Shown here: positions 18,232-28,043 of the stretch, one piece after another
Layout of the letters: every line of letters starts with the position of its first letter
Numbering within the stretch: the first letter of the stretch is position 1
NCBI GenBank assembly: GCA_945872185.1
Contig: CAMBZX010000009.1
Location: forward strand, 1-35,583
Source of the DNA: Synechococcus sp. UW140
GTDB taxonomy: Bacteria; Cyanobacteriota; Cyanobacteriia; PCC-6307; Cyanobiaceae
Length of the DNA: 35,583 nt
Direction of reading: 5' to 3'
Position numbers and translations under genes: made by a program
Notes under the pieces: generated by a model
What the model was told of the DNA's origin: nothing
Database searches by the model: none
The model's input: only the letters and a program-made list of their open reading frames with translations

Positions 18232-18427
18232 GGCCAGTCGCAGAGAACTACGGGGCGCAGGAATCTGGGGCCGCCGGGAGTGGGACTTAGCAATCGGGAG
18301 GGCTGGGACAGGACGCAGGGCAAGGCAAACCGATGGCGGGAGCAAGGACCGCCAGCTCAGGCGTTGATCCTAGGGACAACGATTGGCACGGGATCCCGCT
18401 CGGATCCTCGCAGGGCCAGGGGAGCCA

Positions 18428-18451
18428 GCAGCCTTGGCAGACCAAGGCTGC
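18428..18451. other. Perfect 10-bp inverted repeat GCAGCCTTGG-CAGA-CCAAGGCTGC
   Basis: Read directly in the intergenic region between divergent RluD-like and RND adaptor genes. Confidence 0.7.
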
Positions 18452-18589
18452 AGCCGGCGAGGGGCCTGGGCCGGTCCCTGGGCGTCGCCAGTTGGACAGA
18501 ACTTCGACGCAGGCAACGGCAAAAGGCCGCCATCGACACCCTGGAAAACAAAACCAAGATGCATAAACTCGGCCAACCGGAGTTCGCCG

Positions 18590-19660
18590 TTGTTGGAGTC
18601 CAGAACAGCTGATCGGCGACCGGTGGCGGCCGTCCTGACCTGCCTGTTAGTGGTTTCGGCAGGGGCCAGCGGATGCAAGCCGGCGGCCGTGGCCACCACG
18701 CCGCTGAAGCAGGTCCAGCTTGATGAAGTCCGGCAACAGAATCTGCCTAGCACGGTCACCTATCAGGCGACCGTGGCGGCCATCGATGAAATTCCGATGA
18801 GCCCGGAGATTGACGGTCGAATCGTGGCGATGCCGATGCGCGAAGGCCAGTTTGTCAAAGCGGGCACGCTTCTCTACAAGCTGGATCAAAAACCCCTCGA
18901 GTCCCAGGCCAGAGCCGATCAGGCCGTGGCCGAGAATGCCCGACTCAATGCCCTGCGCTTCGTCGGCGCCAACTTTTCAGGAGCTGTTTCCAACAAGGAA
19001 AGCGCCGATTACGTTGCCACGGCGAAGCAGACCCAGGAGATCTTTCGCTCGCGAAAGGCGATGCTGGCCTACAAATCTGTCCGGGCACCGATTGATGGGC
19101 AGCTGGGAGCCATCAATAACAAGCTGGGCGATTATGTCACGGCAGGCACAACCGTGACCAGCCTGGTGGACAACCGGCGACTCTGGATCTCCATCGACGT
19201 CCCGGCCGCCCTCGGCCACCGCCTCCGGCTCGGGCAACGGGTCCAGGTCAAGGCCCCGGGTCTGTCGTCAGGACTGGGCCGGGCACTGGTCACCTTCATC
19301 GCGCCCGAGCTGGATGAGCAGCGCCAGACCCTGCTGGTGCGGGCCACCCTCGACAACCCCAGCGGCGTGCTGCGCCACAACCAGAGGGTGGAGGCCGTCC
19401 TGGAGTTAGGCCAGCGCCTCCAGACCACGATTCCGGCAACGGCCACCCAACTGCAAGCGGGGCAGAGCTTCGTCTTCGTGGCCGAGCCCCTGAACCAGGG
19501 GCGCTACCGCCTGGAGCAGCGACCGGTGCGGCTGGGCCTGCCCCAGAACGGTCACTTTCCCGTGCTCTCAGGCCTGCAGGAAGGCGAAACGGTAGTGATC
19601 GGCAATCTGGCCGAACTCAGCAATGGCGCCACCGTTTCGGCCGGGAGGACTGGACTGTGA
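18590..19660 (+). CDS. RND efflux periplasmic adaptor (membrane fusion protein, probable lipoprotein)
   Basis: Hydrophobic leader ending in a lipobox-like sequence (LLVVSAGASGC), AIDEIPMSPEIDGRIVAMPMREGQFVKAGTLLYKLDQKPL; exact start (TTG 18590/18593 or GTG 18623) uncertain. Confidence 0.85.
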   Translation: MLESRTADRRPVAAVLTCLLVVSAGASGCKPAAVATTPLKQVQLDEVRQQNLPSTVTYQATVAAIDEIPMSPEIDGRIVAMPMREGQFVKAGTLLYKLDQKPLESQARADQAVAENARLNALRFVGANFSGAVSNKESADYVATAKQTQEIFRSRKAMLAYKSVRAPIDGQLGAINNKLGDYVTAGTTVTSLVDNRRLWISIDVPAALGHRLRLGQRVQVKAPGLSSGLGRALVTFIAPELDEQRQTLLVRATLDNPSGVLRHNQRVEAVLELGQRLQTTIPATATQLQAGQSFVFVAEPLNQGRYRLEQRPVRLGLPQNGHFPVLSGLQEGETVVIGNLAELSNGATVSAGRTGL

Positions 19661-22600
19661 GTCTGTCCGATGCGTTCATCCGTCGGCCAGTCCTCAGCTC
19701 AGTCTGCAGCATCCTGATCCTGCTGATGGGGGCCATCGCGTTGATGAGCCTGCCGATCGAAGCCCTGCCCAACATCGGGCCGCCGACCGTGCTGGTGACC
19801 ACCACCTTTCCCGGTGCCGATGCGATCACGATCGAGAAAACCGTGACAGCGCCGCTGGAGGAACAGATCAACGGCGTACCAGGAATGGATTACATCTCCT
19901 CCAACAGCGATAACGACGGCAATTGCGTCATCAATGTCTTCTTCAAACCCGGAACCGATATCAACGGAGCCGAAACCAATGTCCTGAACCGGGTCCAGAC
20001 GGCCCTCGCCCAGCTACCGGACTCCGTCAACAAACAGGGCGTGACCGTACAGGCTACATCCAGCACCTATCTGCTGATCTATTCCATCACCTCGGCCAAT
20101 GGCAACTATTCCAACACCTACCTCAATGGCCTAGCCCAGGACAAACTCGTCTATCCCCTCAGTCGCGCTGATGGGGTGGGTCAGGTGGTGGTGCTGGGCA
20201 GCGCGCCGCCCGCCTATCGGCTCTGGCTCAATCCATTCCGGCTGGCCCGCTACAACCTTTCCCCCCAGACGGTGGTCCGGGCCCTGCGGGAGAACAACAC
20301 GGTCCAGGTCGGCGGATCCCTCGGCAATCTGCCTGCCCTGCAGCCCGCAGACACCAGCTATCCGATCGTCATCAAAGGCAATCTGGAGAACGTCGACGAA
20401 CTCAACAACCTGCCGATAGCCCGCGCCCCAGACGGGACACTAATTCACCTCAGTGATGTTGGCCATGCCGAATATGGCATGCAGAACTACAACACCTATG
20501 CCCTCAATGTCAGCAACGGCAAACCGTCTGTGGCCTTTGGTGTGGTGCCGCTGCCTTCGGCCAATGCCCTGACCACATCAGCCGCAGCCAAGGCCGTGAT
20601 CAGCCAGTTCCAGAAGACCCTGCCCGAGGGAGTTGAGCTGAAGAAGGTCTACAACACGGCCGATTATGTGAACGCATCGATCAACAACACCAAACTGGCC
20701 CTCGCCGATGCGCTGGTATTGGTGCTGCTGATCATCTTCCTGTTTCTGCAGGATTGGCGCGCCACCCTGGTGCCCACCCTGGCGATGCCGATTTCACTGC
20801 TAGGGGCGATGACCTTTCTGAGCCTGGCCGGTTTTTCGCTCAACGAACTGACTCTGCTGGGCATCATTTTGGCCACCGGCCTGGTGGTGGATGACGCCAT
20901 TGTTGTGGTGGAAGCCGTATCCGAACGGATTGAAGCGGGGCGACCTGCCTTGAGCGCGGCCTCCGAGGCGATGCAGGATCTGACTGGGCCGATCATCGCC
21001 ACCGCCCTGGTGTTGCTGGCGATCTTCCTGCCGGTGTCCTTCTTCCCTGGACCAACCGGTGTGATCTACCGGCAATTCGCCCTGACGATCGTCTTCGCCC
21101 TGGTGATCTCCACCTTCAATGCCATCACCGGCAAACCGCTGCAGTCGGCGATGCTGCTTTCTGGCCATCCACCCCAGGTTTCCGCCCGCACCTACAGCTT
21201 GATCCTGTCGCTGCTGCTGGGGGGCTACGGCTGCTGGCGCAGCGGTTGGCTCACGGGGCTGGGCTTTGCCTTGGTCGCCTGCCTGGTCGGTGCCCGACTG
21301 CCGCAGATCTTTGCCACCTTCAACCGGCTACTGGCGAGGATCTCCAGAGGCCACCAAGCCCTGCTGAACCGCCTGCTGAAGCGGCACCGAATCATTTCTG
21401 CCGGCCTGGTGCTGGCGACCCTGCTGACGGGCGTGCTGTTCACCGCGGTGCCCTCAGGTTTCGTGCCGACGGAAGATCAGGACTACATCATGGGCATCAT
21501 TCAGTTGCCGGCCCGGGCCTCCCTGAAGGCCACCCGGGATGTCAGTCAGCAGGTGCAGAAAATTCTCAGCAAGTATCCCATCATCACCTCTGGTCAACTG
21601 ATCTCAGGCGTTGGCTTCAATGGCTCCACCCCCTATCAGGCCACCTTTCGTGCCGGCCTGCTGCCGATCGATCAACGACCGGGCGAAAAACTTTCAGCCC
21701 AATATCTGGTCGCTGACCTCAACAAGGAATTTGCCAAGATCACCAACGCCAAAGTTAATGCCCAGATGCCGCCTGCGGTGAATGGCTACAGCGCCCAGGG
21801 GGGACTTCAGTTTCAGTTCAATGATCTCAGTGGCGGCCAGATCTCCTTCAGCAACCTGCTGGGGCTGGCCCAGCAGCTGATCAACAAGGCCAAGAGCACA
21901 GGCCTTTACTCCAGCCTCTACACCCAGTTCATCAGCGATGCCCCGGTCTGGCGGCTGGAGATGGATCGCGAACGCCTCGCCTCCCTGGACATCGATTACA
22001 GCCAGGCTGCCGAAACCATCGGAATCCTGCTGGGCGGCAGCTTTGTCAATCCCACCTATGAGGGCATTCAATACCGCCAGGTTTATGTGCAGGCCGAAGG
22101 GGACAGCCGCAGCCAGCCCACGGACCTTTCCGGCTATTACGTGACCAATCGCCGCGGCCAGCAGATCCCGCTGGGCAACATCGCCAGCCTGAAGCTGGAC
22201 AGCGCACCGCCGGTGATCAATCACTACAACCTCAATCGTTCGATTCTGATTCAGGGCGACACCGCCCCCGGCAAGAGCAGCAGCGGCGGTCTGCAGCAAC
22301 TCGTCGACTCCTTCGGGCAGCTCAATCTGCCCCAGATCGGCATGGCCTTCTCCGGGCTGTCGCGGGCCCAGGCCGCCATCGGCTCCCAGACGGCCCTGGT
22401 CTTTGGGCTGGGGGTGGTGGTGGCCTACCTGGTGCTGGCGGCCCAGTACGGCAGCTACATCGATCCGTTGATCACCCTGGCCACCGTGCCCCTCGGCATT
22501 CTCGGCGGCATCCTGCTCCTGCTGGCCAGGGGCCTGGACAACAACATCTTTGCCCAGGTTGGGCTATTGACCCTGGTGGGCCTGGCGGCCAAGAACGGCA

Positions 22601-22908
22601 TCCTGATCGTCAGCCTGGCCAACACGAACATGCAACAGGAAATGGCCCCCGCGCAGGCGGCACTGGCCGCCACGTGCTCCCGTTTCCGGCCGATTCTGAT
22701 GACAAGCAGCGCTGCCCTGTCGGGCTTCTTCCCCCTGGTGATCGCCACCGGTGCCAGCCAGATCAGCCAACGTTCCCTGGGGGCCGTGATCTTCGGCGGT
22801 CTGCTGGTGTCCACCCTGACCAGCCTGTTGATCGTGCCCGCGGTTTACACCACCGTGAAAACCTTCATGGAGCGGCGACGGATTGCGCAGTCTGCTGCGG
22901 CAGGGTGA
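19657..22908 (+). CDS. RND multidrug efflux permease (HAE1/AcrB-like)
   Basis: MSLSDAFIRRPVLSSVCSILILLMG, GLVVDDAIVVVEAV (TM4 Asp pair), VGLAAKNGILIVSLAN (TM10 Lys); 4-nt overlap with the adaptor. Confidence 0.95.
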   Translation: MSLSDAFIRRPVLSSVCSILILLMGAIALMSLPIEALPNIGPPTVLVTTTFPGADAITIEKTVTAPLEEQINGVPGMDYISSNSDNDGNCVINVFFKPGTDINGAETNVLNRVQTALAQLPDSVNKQGVTVQATSSTYLLIYSITSANGNYSNTYLNGLAQDKLVYPLSRADGVGQVVVLGSAPPAYRLWLNPFRLARYNLSPQTVVRALRENNTVQVGGSLGNLPALQPADTSYPIVIKGNLENVDELNNLPIARAPDGTLIHLSDVGHAEYGMQNYNTYALNVSNGKPSVAFGVVPLPSANALTTSAAAKAVISQFQKTLPEGVELKKVYNTADYVNASINNTKLALADALVLVLLIIFLFLQDWRATLVPTLAMPISLLGAMTFLSLAGFSLNELTLLGIILATGLVVDDAIVVVEAVSERIEAGRPALSAASEAMQDLTGPIIATALVLLAIFLPVSFFPGPTGVIYRQFALTIVFALVISTFNAITGKPLQSAMLLSGHPPQVSARTYSLILSLLLGGYGCWRSGWLTGLGFALVACLVGARLPQIFATFNRLLARISRGHQALLNRLLKRHRIISAGLVLATLLTGVLFTAVPSGFVPTEDQDYIMGIIQLPARASLKATRDVSQQVQKILSKYPIITSGQLISGVGFNGSTPYQATFRAGLLPIDQRPGEKLSAQYLVADLNKEFAKITNAKVNAQMPPAVNGYSAQGGLQFQFNDLSGGQISFSNLLGLAQQLINKAKSTGLYSSLYTQFISDAPVWRLEMDRERLASLDIDYSQAAETIGILLGGSFVNPTYEGIQYRQVYVQAEGDSRSQPTDLSGYYVTNRRGQQIPLGNIASLKLDSAPPVINHYNLNRSILIQGDTAPGKSSSGGLQQLVDSFGQLNLPQIGMAFSGLSRAQAAIGSQTALVFGLGVVVAYLVLAAQYGSYIDPLITLATVPLGILGGILLLLARGLDNNIFAQVGLLTLVGLAAKNGILIVSLANTNMQQEMAPAQAALAATCSRFRPILMTSSAALSGFFPLVIATGASQISQRSLGAVIFGGLLVSTLTSLLIVPAVYTTVKTFMERRRIAQSAAAG

Positions 22909-24556
22909 TTGGCAGGAGCACAGGCTGCTGGGGGCTGGTGGGCACCGGCAGCAGCTCCCGCAGCATGCGGGCATAACTGAGATTCGCCATCGTGATCGCC
23001 ATGGCCTTGTCCTCCATCGCCCGAGTGAGGCTGACGATCGTGTCACTGACATCAGTGTAATCGGCCAGGCCCAGTTGATAGCGAGCCCGCATATCCCGAA
23101 AGGCTTCCCGCGCCGCCCTCAGCGACGCCCTAGCGGCGATCACCTGGGTGAGTGAAGCCTGGTGATAAAAGAAGGCCTGCTCCAGTCGCTGACGAATACC
23201 ATTGCGCTCCTGCGCCTGTTGCTGGGCATAGCTGCTGGCCTCCGCCCGACTGGCCTCAGCCTGACCGCGACTGACACCACCATCCATCAACATCCAGTTG
23301 AGACGCAATCCGGCCGCCCAGCCATAATTGCGGTTGTAAATCTCAGGAATCACCGCCACACCACAGCAGCCGGTATTGCTACGATTCGACTCAATCTGGT
23401 TGCTCTGGCCGATGCCCAGGGAGACAAACACACTGAGGCTGGGCAACAGCGAAGCCGCCTGCTCATCAGCCTGCCGCAGCAACGCCGATCGGGCCGCCTC
23501 CAGGGCCAGGAGCTGGGGATTCTGCTGAAAACCGACGCTGAGGGTGCGGGCCAGATCCATCGGCCAGGGAGGCTGCAATTGCACCGGCTCCGTGGCCAGC
23601 AGGGTGACATCAAAGGGCACGTTCACCTGGTTGCTCAGCTGGCGCTCCTGGCTGAGCAGATCGGCCTCCACCTGGGCCAGCTGGAAACGCCCCTGCTGCA
23701 ACGCCGCCTCGGCCCTGAGCCAATCGACCCGCGGCACCAGCCCATTGGCAAAAAGCGCCTTGGCCTGGTCCCGCACGGCCCGGTCATTGAACACCTGGGC
23801 CTCGCGGATGCGCTTGCGCAACTGTGACAACTGGATCAAATAGTAGGTCTCGCTGATATCCAGCTGGAGCTGCCGGAGACGATCGGCGTAGCTCTGGCTG
23901 CTGACCTCCAACCTGTCCTTGGCCTTGGCGAGGGCAGGGCCACGAACAAAGTCCAGCAGTACATAATTTTCACTCAGGGTGACCAGACCACCAAAACTGG
24001 AGAAAAGATCCGACTTCCAGCTCCCACTATCAACAAAAAAAGGAGAGGTAGGGGCATAAATGGAGGCATTACCAACCAGGGCTTTTTCAAACATCTGGCT
24101 CTGACTGCCAAAACCCGACATCGCCAGATTCAGGGTCGGGGCATAGCGACCCCAGGCGGCGCGCACCAGAGCCCGCTGCTGCTCCACCTTGGCCCCGCTC
24201 TGGGCCAGGCTGGGATCGTTGCTGACCGCCAAGGCCAGGACCTCCGGCAGGCTGAGACGGACGCGCTCCCGCACCCTGACGGCCCCATCGCCCTGTGGAA
24301 TCGCCAGGGCCGCAGGAGCCGGCAGCTGCAGCGCTTGAGCCCCCTGCCCCCTAGCCCCGGCTGGGGCTTCCAGCAGCGTGTCGAAGTGCTCGAGATCCTG
24401 GAGGATGCCGCCGAGATCACGCAGCAGGCCGCCGTACACCGGAGCCTGACGAGCCGCAGCCGGCGGAAGCGCCCCCGCCGGCTGCGGCAGAACGAGGAGA
24501 AGACCGGCAGGAACGATCAACGACCATGTACGCCAGCGCTGAGCAAGGCAGCCCAT
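22865..24556 (-). CDS. TolC-family outer membrane efflux protein (paralog of 12417-14120)
   Basis: RLRQLQLDISETYYLIQLSQL, RQLSNQVNVPFDVTLLATEPVQLQPPWP, RYQLGLADYTDVSDTIVSL; signal peptide from MGCLAQRWRTWSLIVPAGLLLVLPQPAGA. Confidence 0.87.
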   Translation of the reverse strand: MGCLAQRWRTWSLIVPAGLLLVLPQPAGALPPAAARQAPVYGGLLRDLGGILQDLEHFDTLLEAPAGARGQGAQALQLPAPAALAIPQGDGAVRVRERVRLSLPEVLALAVSNDPSLAQSGAKVEQQRALVRAAWGRYAPTLNLAMSGFGSQSQMFEKALVGNASIYAPTSPFFVDSGSWKSDLFSSFGGLVTLSENYVLLDFVRGPALAKAKDRLEVSSQSYADRLRQLQLDISETYYLIQLSQLRKRIREAQVFNDRAVRDQAKALFANGLVPRVDWLRAEAALQQGRFQLAQVEADLLSQERQLSNQVNVPFDVTLLATEPVQLQPPWPMDLARTLSVGFQQNPQLLALEAARSALLRQADEQAASLLPSLSVFVSLGIGQSNQIESNRSNTGCCGVAVIPEIYNRNYGWAAGLRLNWMLMDGGVSRGQAEASRAEASSYAQQQAQERNGIRQRLEQAFFYHQASLTQVIAARASLRAAREAFRDMRARYQLGLADYTDVSDTIVSLTRAMEDKAMAITMANLSYARMLRELLPVPTSPQQPVLLPITLPQQTAQSVAAP

Positions 24557-24682
24557 GGCAAACCGAAAGTTGTGACATTGCACCACAGAACAGGGCGTCG
24601 GTCCGTCCACAGCTGGACAGAACGTTGATCGGTGGGTTATTCAGCCTGGCCTGGGGCCACGGGACGACGGTTGCGCAGGACT

Positions 24683-24738
24683 GCGCCGCCATCCTCCCGG
24701 TGGTGGCAACCCAGCCACCACCGGGAGGATGACGGCGC
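24683..24738. repeat. Long imperfect palindrome (25-nt arms, 1 mismatch, 6-nt loop)
   Basis: GCGCCG-C-CATCCTCCCGGTGGTGGC / AACCCA / GCCACCACCGGGAGGATG-A-CGGCGC. Confidence 0.85.
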
Positions 24739-25051
24739 GAGCAGACCCGGCCAGAAGATCCACTTAATCTGAGTCAACCCCGGACCGATTCAGTTGCACA
24801 TGGTCGCCAGCTTCTGGCCCGGGGATGACTGGGAAAGACTGCCGATCAGCCCAGCATCTATCCCGGCAATGGATCACACGCCGAGCCAATCTTCGGCCCA
24901 GAAACATGGACAAAGGCGATCATCACGAGACCACAACACCATCCTTCGGACAGCCCCGGAACGGCACCAGCCTGACCAACAACCACCGGCATTGCGTTCA
25001 GGCGCAGCCGACTGATCGGATTTATTCGGTGCAGCTGGCATCGGTGCCCGC

Positions 25052-26122
25052 TCAGGGCAACTCGAGGGCAATCGGCCCCAGCAGGCCGCGACGGTAGTCG
25101 TCCAGCAGGCGCTGGCCCATGCGCAGGCTGTCGCCACTGGTGTGGCGGCTGGCCGCAGCCAGCAGCCAATGGGCCGCATCCGGGATGGCCGGCTCTGCAG
25201 CGCTCGGTGAAGCCTCATTAATGATGGCGGCGTTGAGAACCGGCACCGGCAGCCCATAGCGGCGTTCCAGCAGTCCCGGCGCCACACCCGCGCCTGCCAC
25301 CGGCTCCAACAGGGCCAGCAGGCGCACGAAGGCCAGGGCCACCTGTTCCACGTCGTAGGCCGCTTGGCCGATGTCGTCACACAGGGCCAGACGCAAGGCG
25401 GCCAACTGGTCATCGAGACGCGGCGGCAGCACGCCGGGGGCATCGAGCAGATCGAGGTCCTGGCCGACCCGCACCCAGCGCAGGCTGCGGGTGACGCCGG
25501 CGCGGCGGGCACTGTCCACCACCTTCTGGCGCACCAGCCGATTGATCAGCGCCGACTTGCCCACATTCGGGAATCCCAGCATCAGGGCCCGCACCGCCCG
25601 TGGCTTCATACCCCGACCGGCTCGCCTGGCATTGAGGGCCTCCCCGGCGCGGATCGCCGCCTGCTGCAGCTGCTTGACACCGGTGCCGACCTTGGCGTCA
25701 CACCACCAAGGGGTCTGGCCCCTGAGCCGGAACCAGCCATCCCAGGCGAGGCGCGCCGCCTCATTGACCATGTCGCGGCGGTTGATCACCAGCAGATGCT
25801 GCTTGTTGCGCATCCAGCGCTGCAGCCGTGGATGGCCTGTCGCCAGCGGGATGCGCGCATCGCGCACCTCAATCACCAGATCCACCTTCTCGAGATGGGC
25901 GGCCAAAGCCCTCTCAGCCTTGGCGATGTGGCCCGGATACCACTGGATCGTGGGAGCTGACGCACTGAGGGCAACCCCACTCAGTCCGCTCAGCCTTGCG
26001 GCGACAAGACTTTTGACGGGAAGGACCGGCTCGGTTGCACCATCCAGCTCGATTGGCGATCCAGCGGCCCCTTCCAGGGGGGAGTCGTTGGTGAGATGTT
26101 CACGCTCAGGGCCACTCGACAT
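25052..26122 (-). CDS. ylqF: YlqF/RbgA-family ribosome biogenesis GTPase
   Basis: IQWYPGHIAKAERAL, circularly permuted G motifs NRRDM / GFPNVGKSALINRL / LDAPGVLPP. Confidence 0.92.
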   Translation of the reverse strand: MSSGPEREHLTNDSPLEGAAGSPIELDGATEPVLPVKSLVAARLSGLSGVALSASAPTIQWYPGHIAKAERALAAHLEKVDLVIEVRDARIPLATGHPRLQRWMRNKQHLLVINRRDMVNEAARLAWDGWFRLRGQTPWWCDAKVGTGVKQLQQAAIRAGEALNARRAGRGMKPRAVRALMLGFPNVGKSALINRLVRQKVVDSARRAGVTRSLRWVRVGQDLDLLDAPGVLPPRLDDQLAALRLALCDDIGQAAYDVEQVALAFVRLLALLEPVAGAGVAPGLLERRYGLPVPVLNAAIINEASPSAAEPAIPDAAHWLLAAASRHTSGDSLRMGQRLLDDYRRGLLGPIALELP

Positions 26123-26505
26123 CAGGGCACCACCAGCACCGGACAGGGCGCCAGCTGGATCACCCGGGCGGCCGTGCTGTGCTCGTCGTCCTCCAGGGCC
26201 AGGCCGCGGGTGCCCATCACAATCACATCGGCATTGATCTCATCGGCCACATCGCCGATCACGAAGGCCGGCTTGCCCTCCCGCTCGATCACCTCGCAGC
26301 TGATCCCCGCCTGCTCGAAACTGCTGCGCACCTGCTCCAGCAACTGGGCCACGGCGGCCCCATCGTGCATGGCGCCAGCCTCTGCCTCCACCACCGAAAG
26401 CAACACCAGACGGCTGCCATGGCGCTGGGCCAGTCGCAGGGCCACCGCAGCCGTGTCCAGGGTCTGACGGCTGTTGTCGACGGGGAGGAGGACGGTCTCG
26501 AACAT
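26122..26505 (-). CDS. Universal stress protein UspA family
   Basis: ETVLLPVDNSRQT...DVIVMGTRGLALEDDEHSTAARVIQLAPCPVLVVP; 1-nt overlap with ylqF. Confidence 0.9.
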   Translation of the reverse strand: MFETVLLPVDNSRQTLDTAAVALRLAQRHGSRLVLLSVVEAEAGAMHDGAAVAQLLEQVRSSFEQAGISCEVIEREGKPAFVIGDVADEINADVIVMGTRGLALEDDEHSTAARVIQLAPCPVLVVP

Positions 26506-26653
26506 GGCGTCGGGCTACTGAACCTCGATCTCGGCTCCTGTCTAGACGGGCAGCCAACCCCTGGGCCACAGCCCGGGCAGGGGAAAACCGGCAGGGCACC
26601 AGGGGCCTGGGGCTAAGCTCCGGCCGTTTTCCCCCTACCCCGTATCAAAAACC

Positions 26654-27859
26654 ATGGCGAAGCGTTCCCTGGCCAGCCTCGGCGCCGCAGACCTCCGCAG
26701 CAAGCGCGTACTGGTGCGGGTCGACTTCAACGTGCCCCTTGATGACGCCGGCGCCATCACCGATGACACCCGCATCCGCGCCGCCCTGCCCACCATCGCC
26801 CACCTGCGGAACCACGGCGCCAAGGTGATCCTGGCGGCCCACTTCGGCCGTCCCAAGGGCCAGGTGAACGAGTCCATGCGCCTCACCGCCGTGGCGGCCC
26901 GCCTCAGCGAGCTGCTGGCCCTGCCGGTGAGCAAGACCGACAGCTGCATCGGCCCCGATGCCGAGGCCAAGGTGGCGGCCCTGGCGGAAGGCGGCGTGCT
27001 GCTGCTCGAAAACGTGCGCTTCTTCGCCGAGGAAGAAAAGAACGATCCGGCCTTCGCTGAAAAGCTGGCAGCCCTGGCCGATGTCTATGTGAACGACGCC
27101 TTCGGCGCCGCCCACCGCGCCCACGCCTCCACCGAAGGGGTCACCAAGTTCCTGAGCCCCAGCGTGGCCGGCCTGCTGATGGAAAAGGAGCTGCAGTATC
27201 TGCAGGGCGCCATTGATGAACCGAAGCGCCCTCTGGCGGCAATCGTGGGCGGCTCCAAGGTGAGCAGCAAGATCGGCGTGCTCGAGGCCCTGATCGACAA
27301 GTGCGACAAGATTCTGATCGGCGGCGGCATGATCTTTACCTTCTACAAGGCCCGTGGCCTGGCGGTGGGCAAGAGCCTGGTGGAGGAGGACAAGCTGGAG
27401 CTGGCCAAGGAGCTCGAGGTCAAGGCGGCCGCCAAGGGCGTGCAGTTCCTGCTGCCCACCGATGTGGTGCTGGCCAACAACTTCGCCCCCGATGCCAACA
27501 GCCAGATCGCCAAGGTGGAAGCCATCCCCGACGGCTGGATGGGCCTCGACATCGGTCCTGATTCAATCAAGGTGTTCCAGGACGCCCTGGCTGACTGCAA
27601 GACCGTGATCTGGAACGGTCCCATGGGCGTGTTTGAGTTCGACGCCTTCGCCGCCGGCACCAACGCCATCGCCCACACCCTGGCCGACCTGAGCGCCACC
27701 GGCACCACCACGATCATCGGTGGCGGTGATTCGGTGGCGGCCGTCGAAAAAGTGGGCGTGGCCGAGAAGATGAGCCACATCTCCACCGGCGGCGGCGCCA
27801 GCCTGGAGCTGCTCGAAGGCAAGGTGTTGCCCGGTGTGGCGGCCCTGGATGAGGCCTGA
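26654..27859 (+). CDS. pgk: Phosphoglycerate kinase
   Basis: [69 protein letters not shown]. Confidence 0.98.
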   Translation: MAKRSLASLGAADLRSKRVLVRVDFNVPLDDAGAITDDTRIRAALPTIAHLRNHGAKVILAAHFGRPKGQVNESMRLTAVAARLSELLALPVSKTDSCIGPDAEAKVAALAEGGVLLLENVRFFAEEEKNDPAFAEKLAALADVYVNDAFGAAHRAHASTEGVTKFLSPSVAGLLMEKELQYLQGAIDEPKRPLAAIVGGSKVSSKIGVLEALIDKCDKILIGGGMIFTFYKARGLAVGKSLVEEDKLELAKELEVKAAAKGVQFLLPTDVVLANNFAPDANSQIAKVEAIPDGWMGLDIGPDSIKVFQDALADCKTVIWNGPMGVFEFDAFAAGTNAIAHTLADLSATGTTTIIGGGDSVAAVEKVGVAEKMSHISTGGGASLELLEGKVLPGVAALDEA

Positions 27860-27954
27860 TGCCCAGGCCCCCTCGGCGCTGGTGAAGCGCTGAATCGGCG
27901 CATCGGGCAGCCCGCCTGCTGAGGCCAACGATCCCCAACCCTGCCGCTCTTCTC

Positions 27955-27987
27955 GCCCGCGGACGCAGCAGCGTCCGCGGGCGTTTT
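27955..27987 (+). terminator. Rho-independent terminator downstream of pgk
   Basis: GCCCGCGGACGC-AGCA-GCGTCCGCGGGC followed by GTTTT; 12-bp perfect stem. Confidence 0.85.
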
Positions 27988-28043
27988 GCTGGCCGCCCAT
28001 CCCATGGCAGGCTGGCGCCACCAGGCGAAATGGTGGAGCAAGG

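Noticed and set aside
17371-18612. 413-aa plus-strand ORF antisense to the RluD-like gene
   Set aside because: Antisense artefact with no signal or domain; the RluA motifs on the other strand are unambiguous.
28018-28036. CCACCA/TGGTGG hairpin just upstream of the DUF2127-like gene
   Set aside because: Short 6-bp stem; no supporting evidence beyond proximity to the GTG start.
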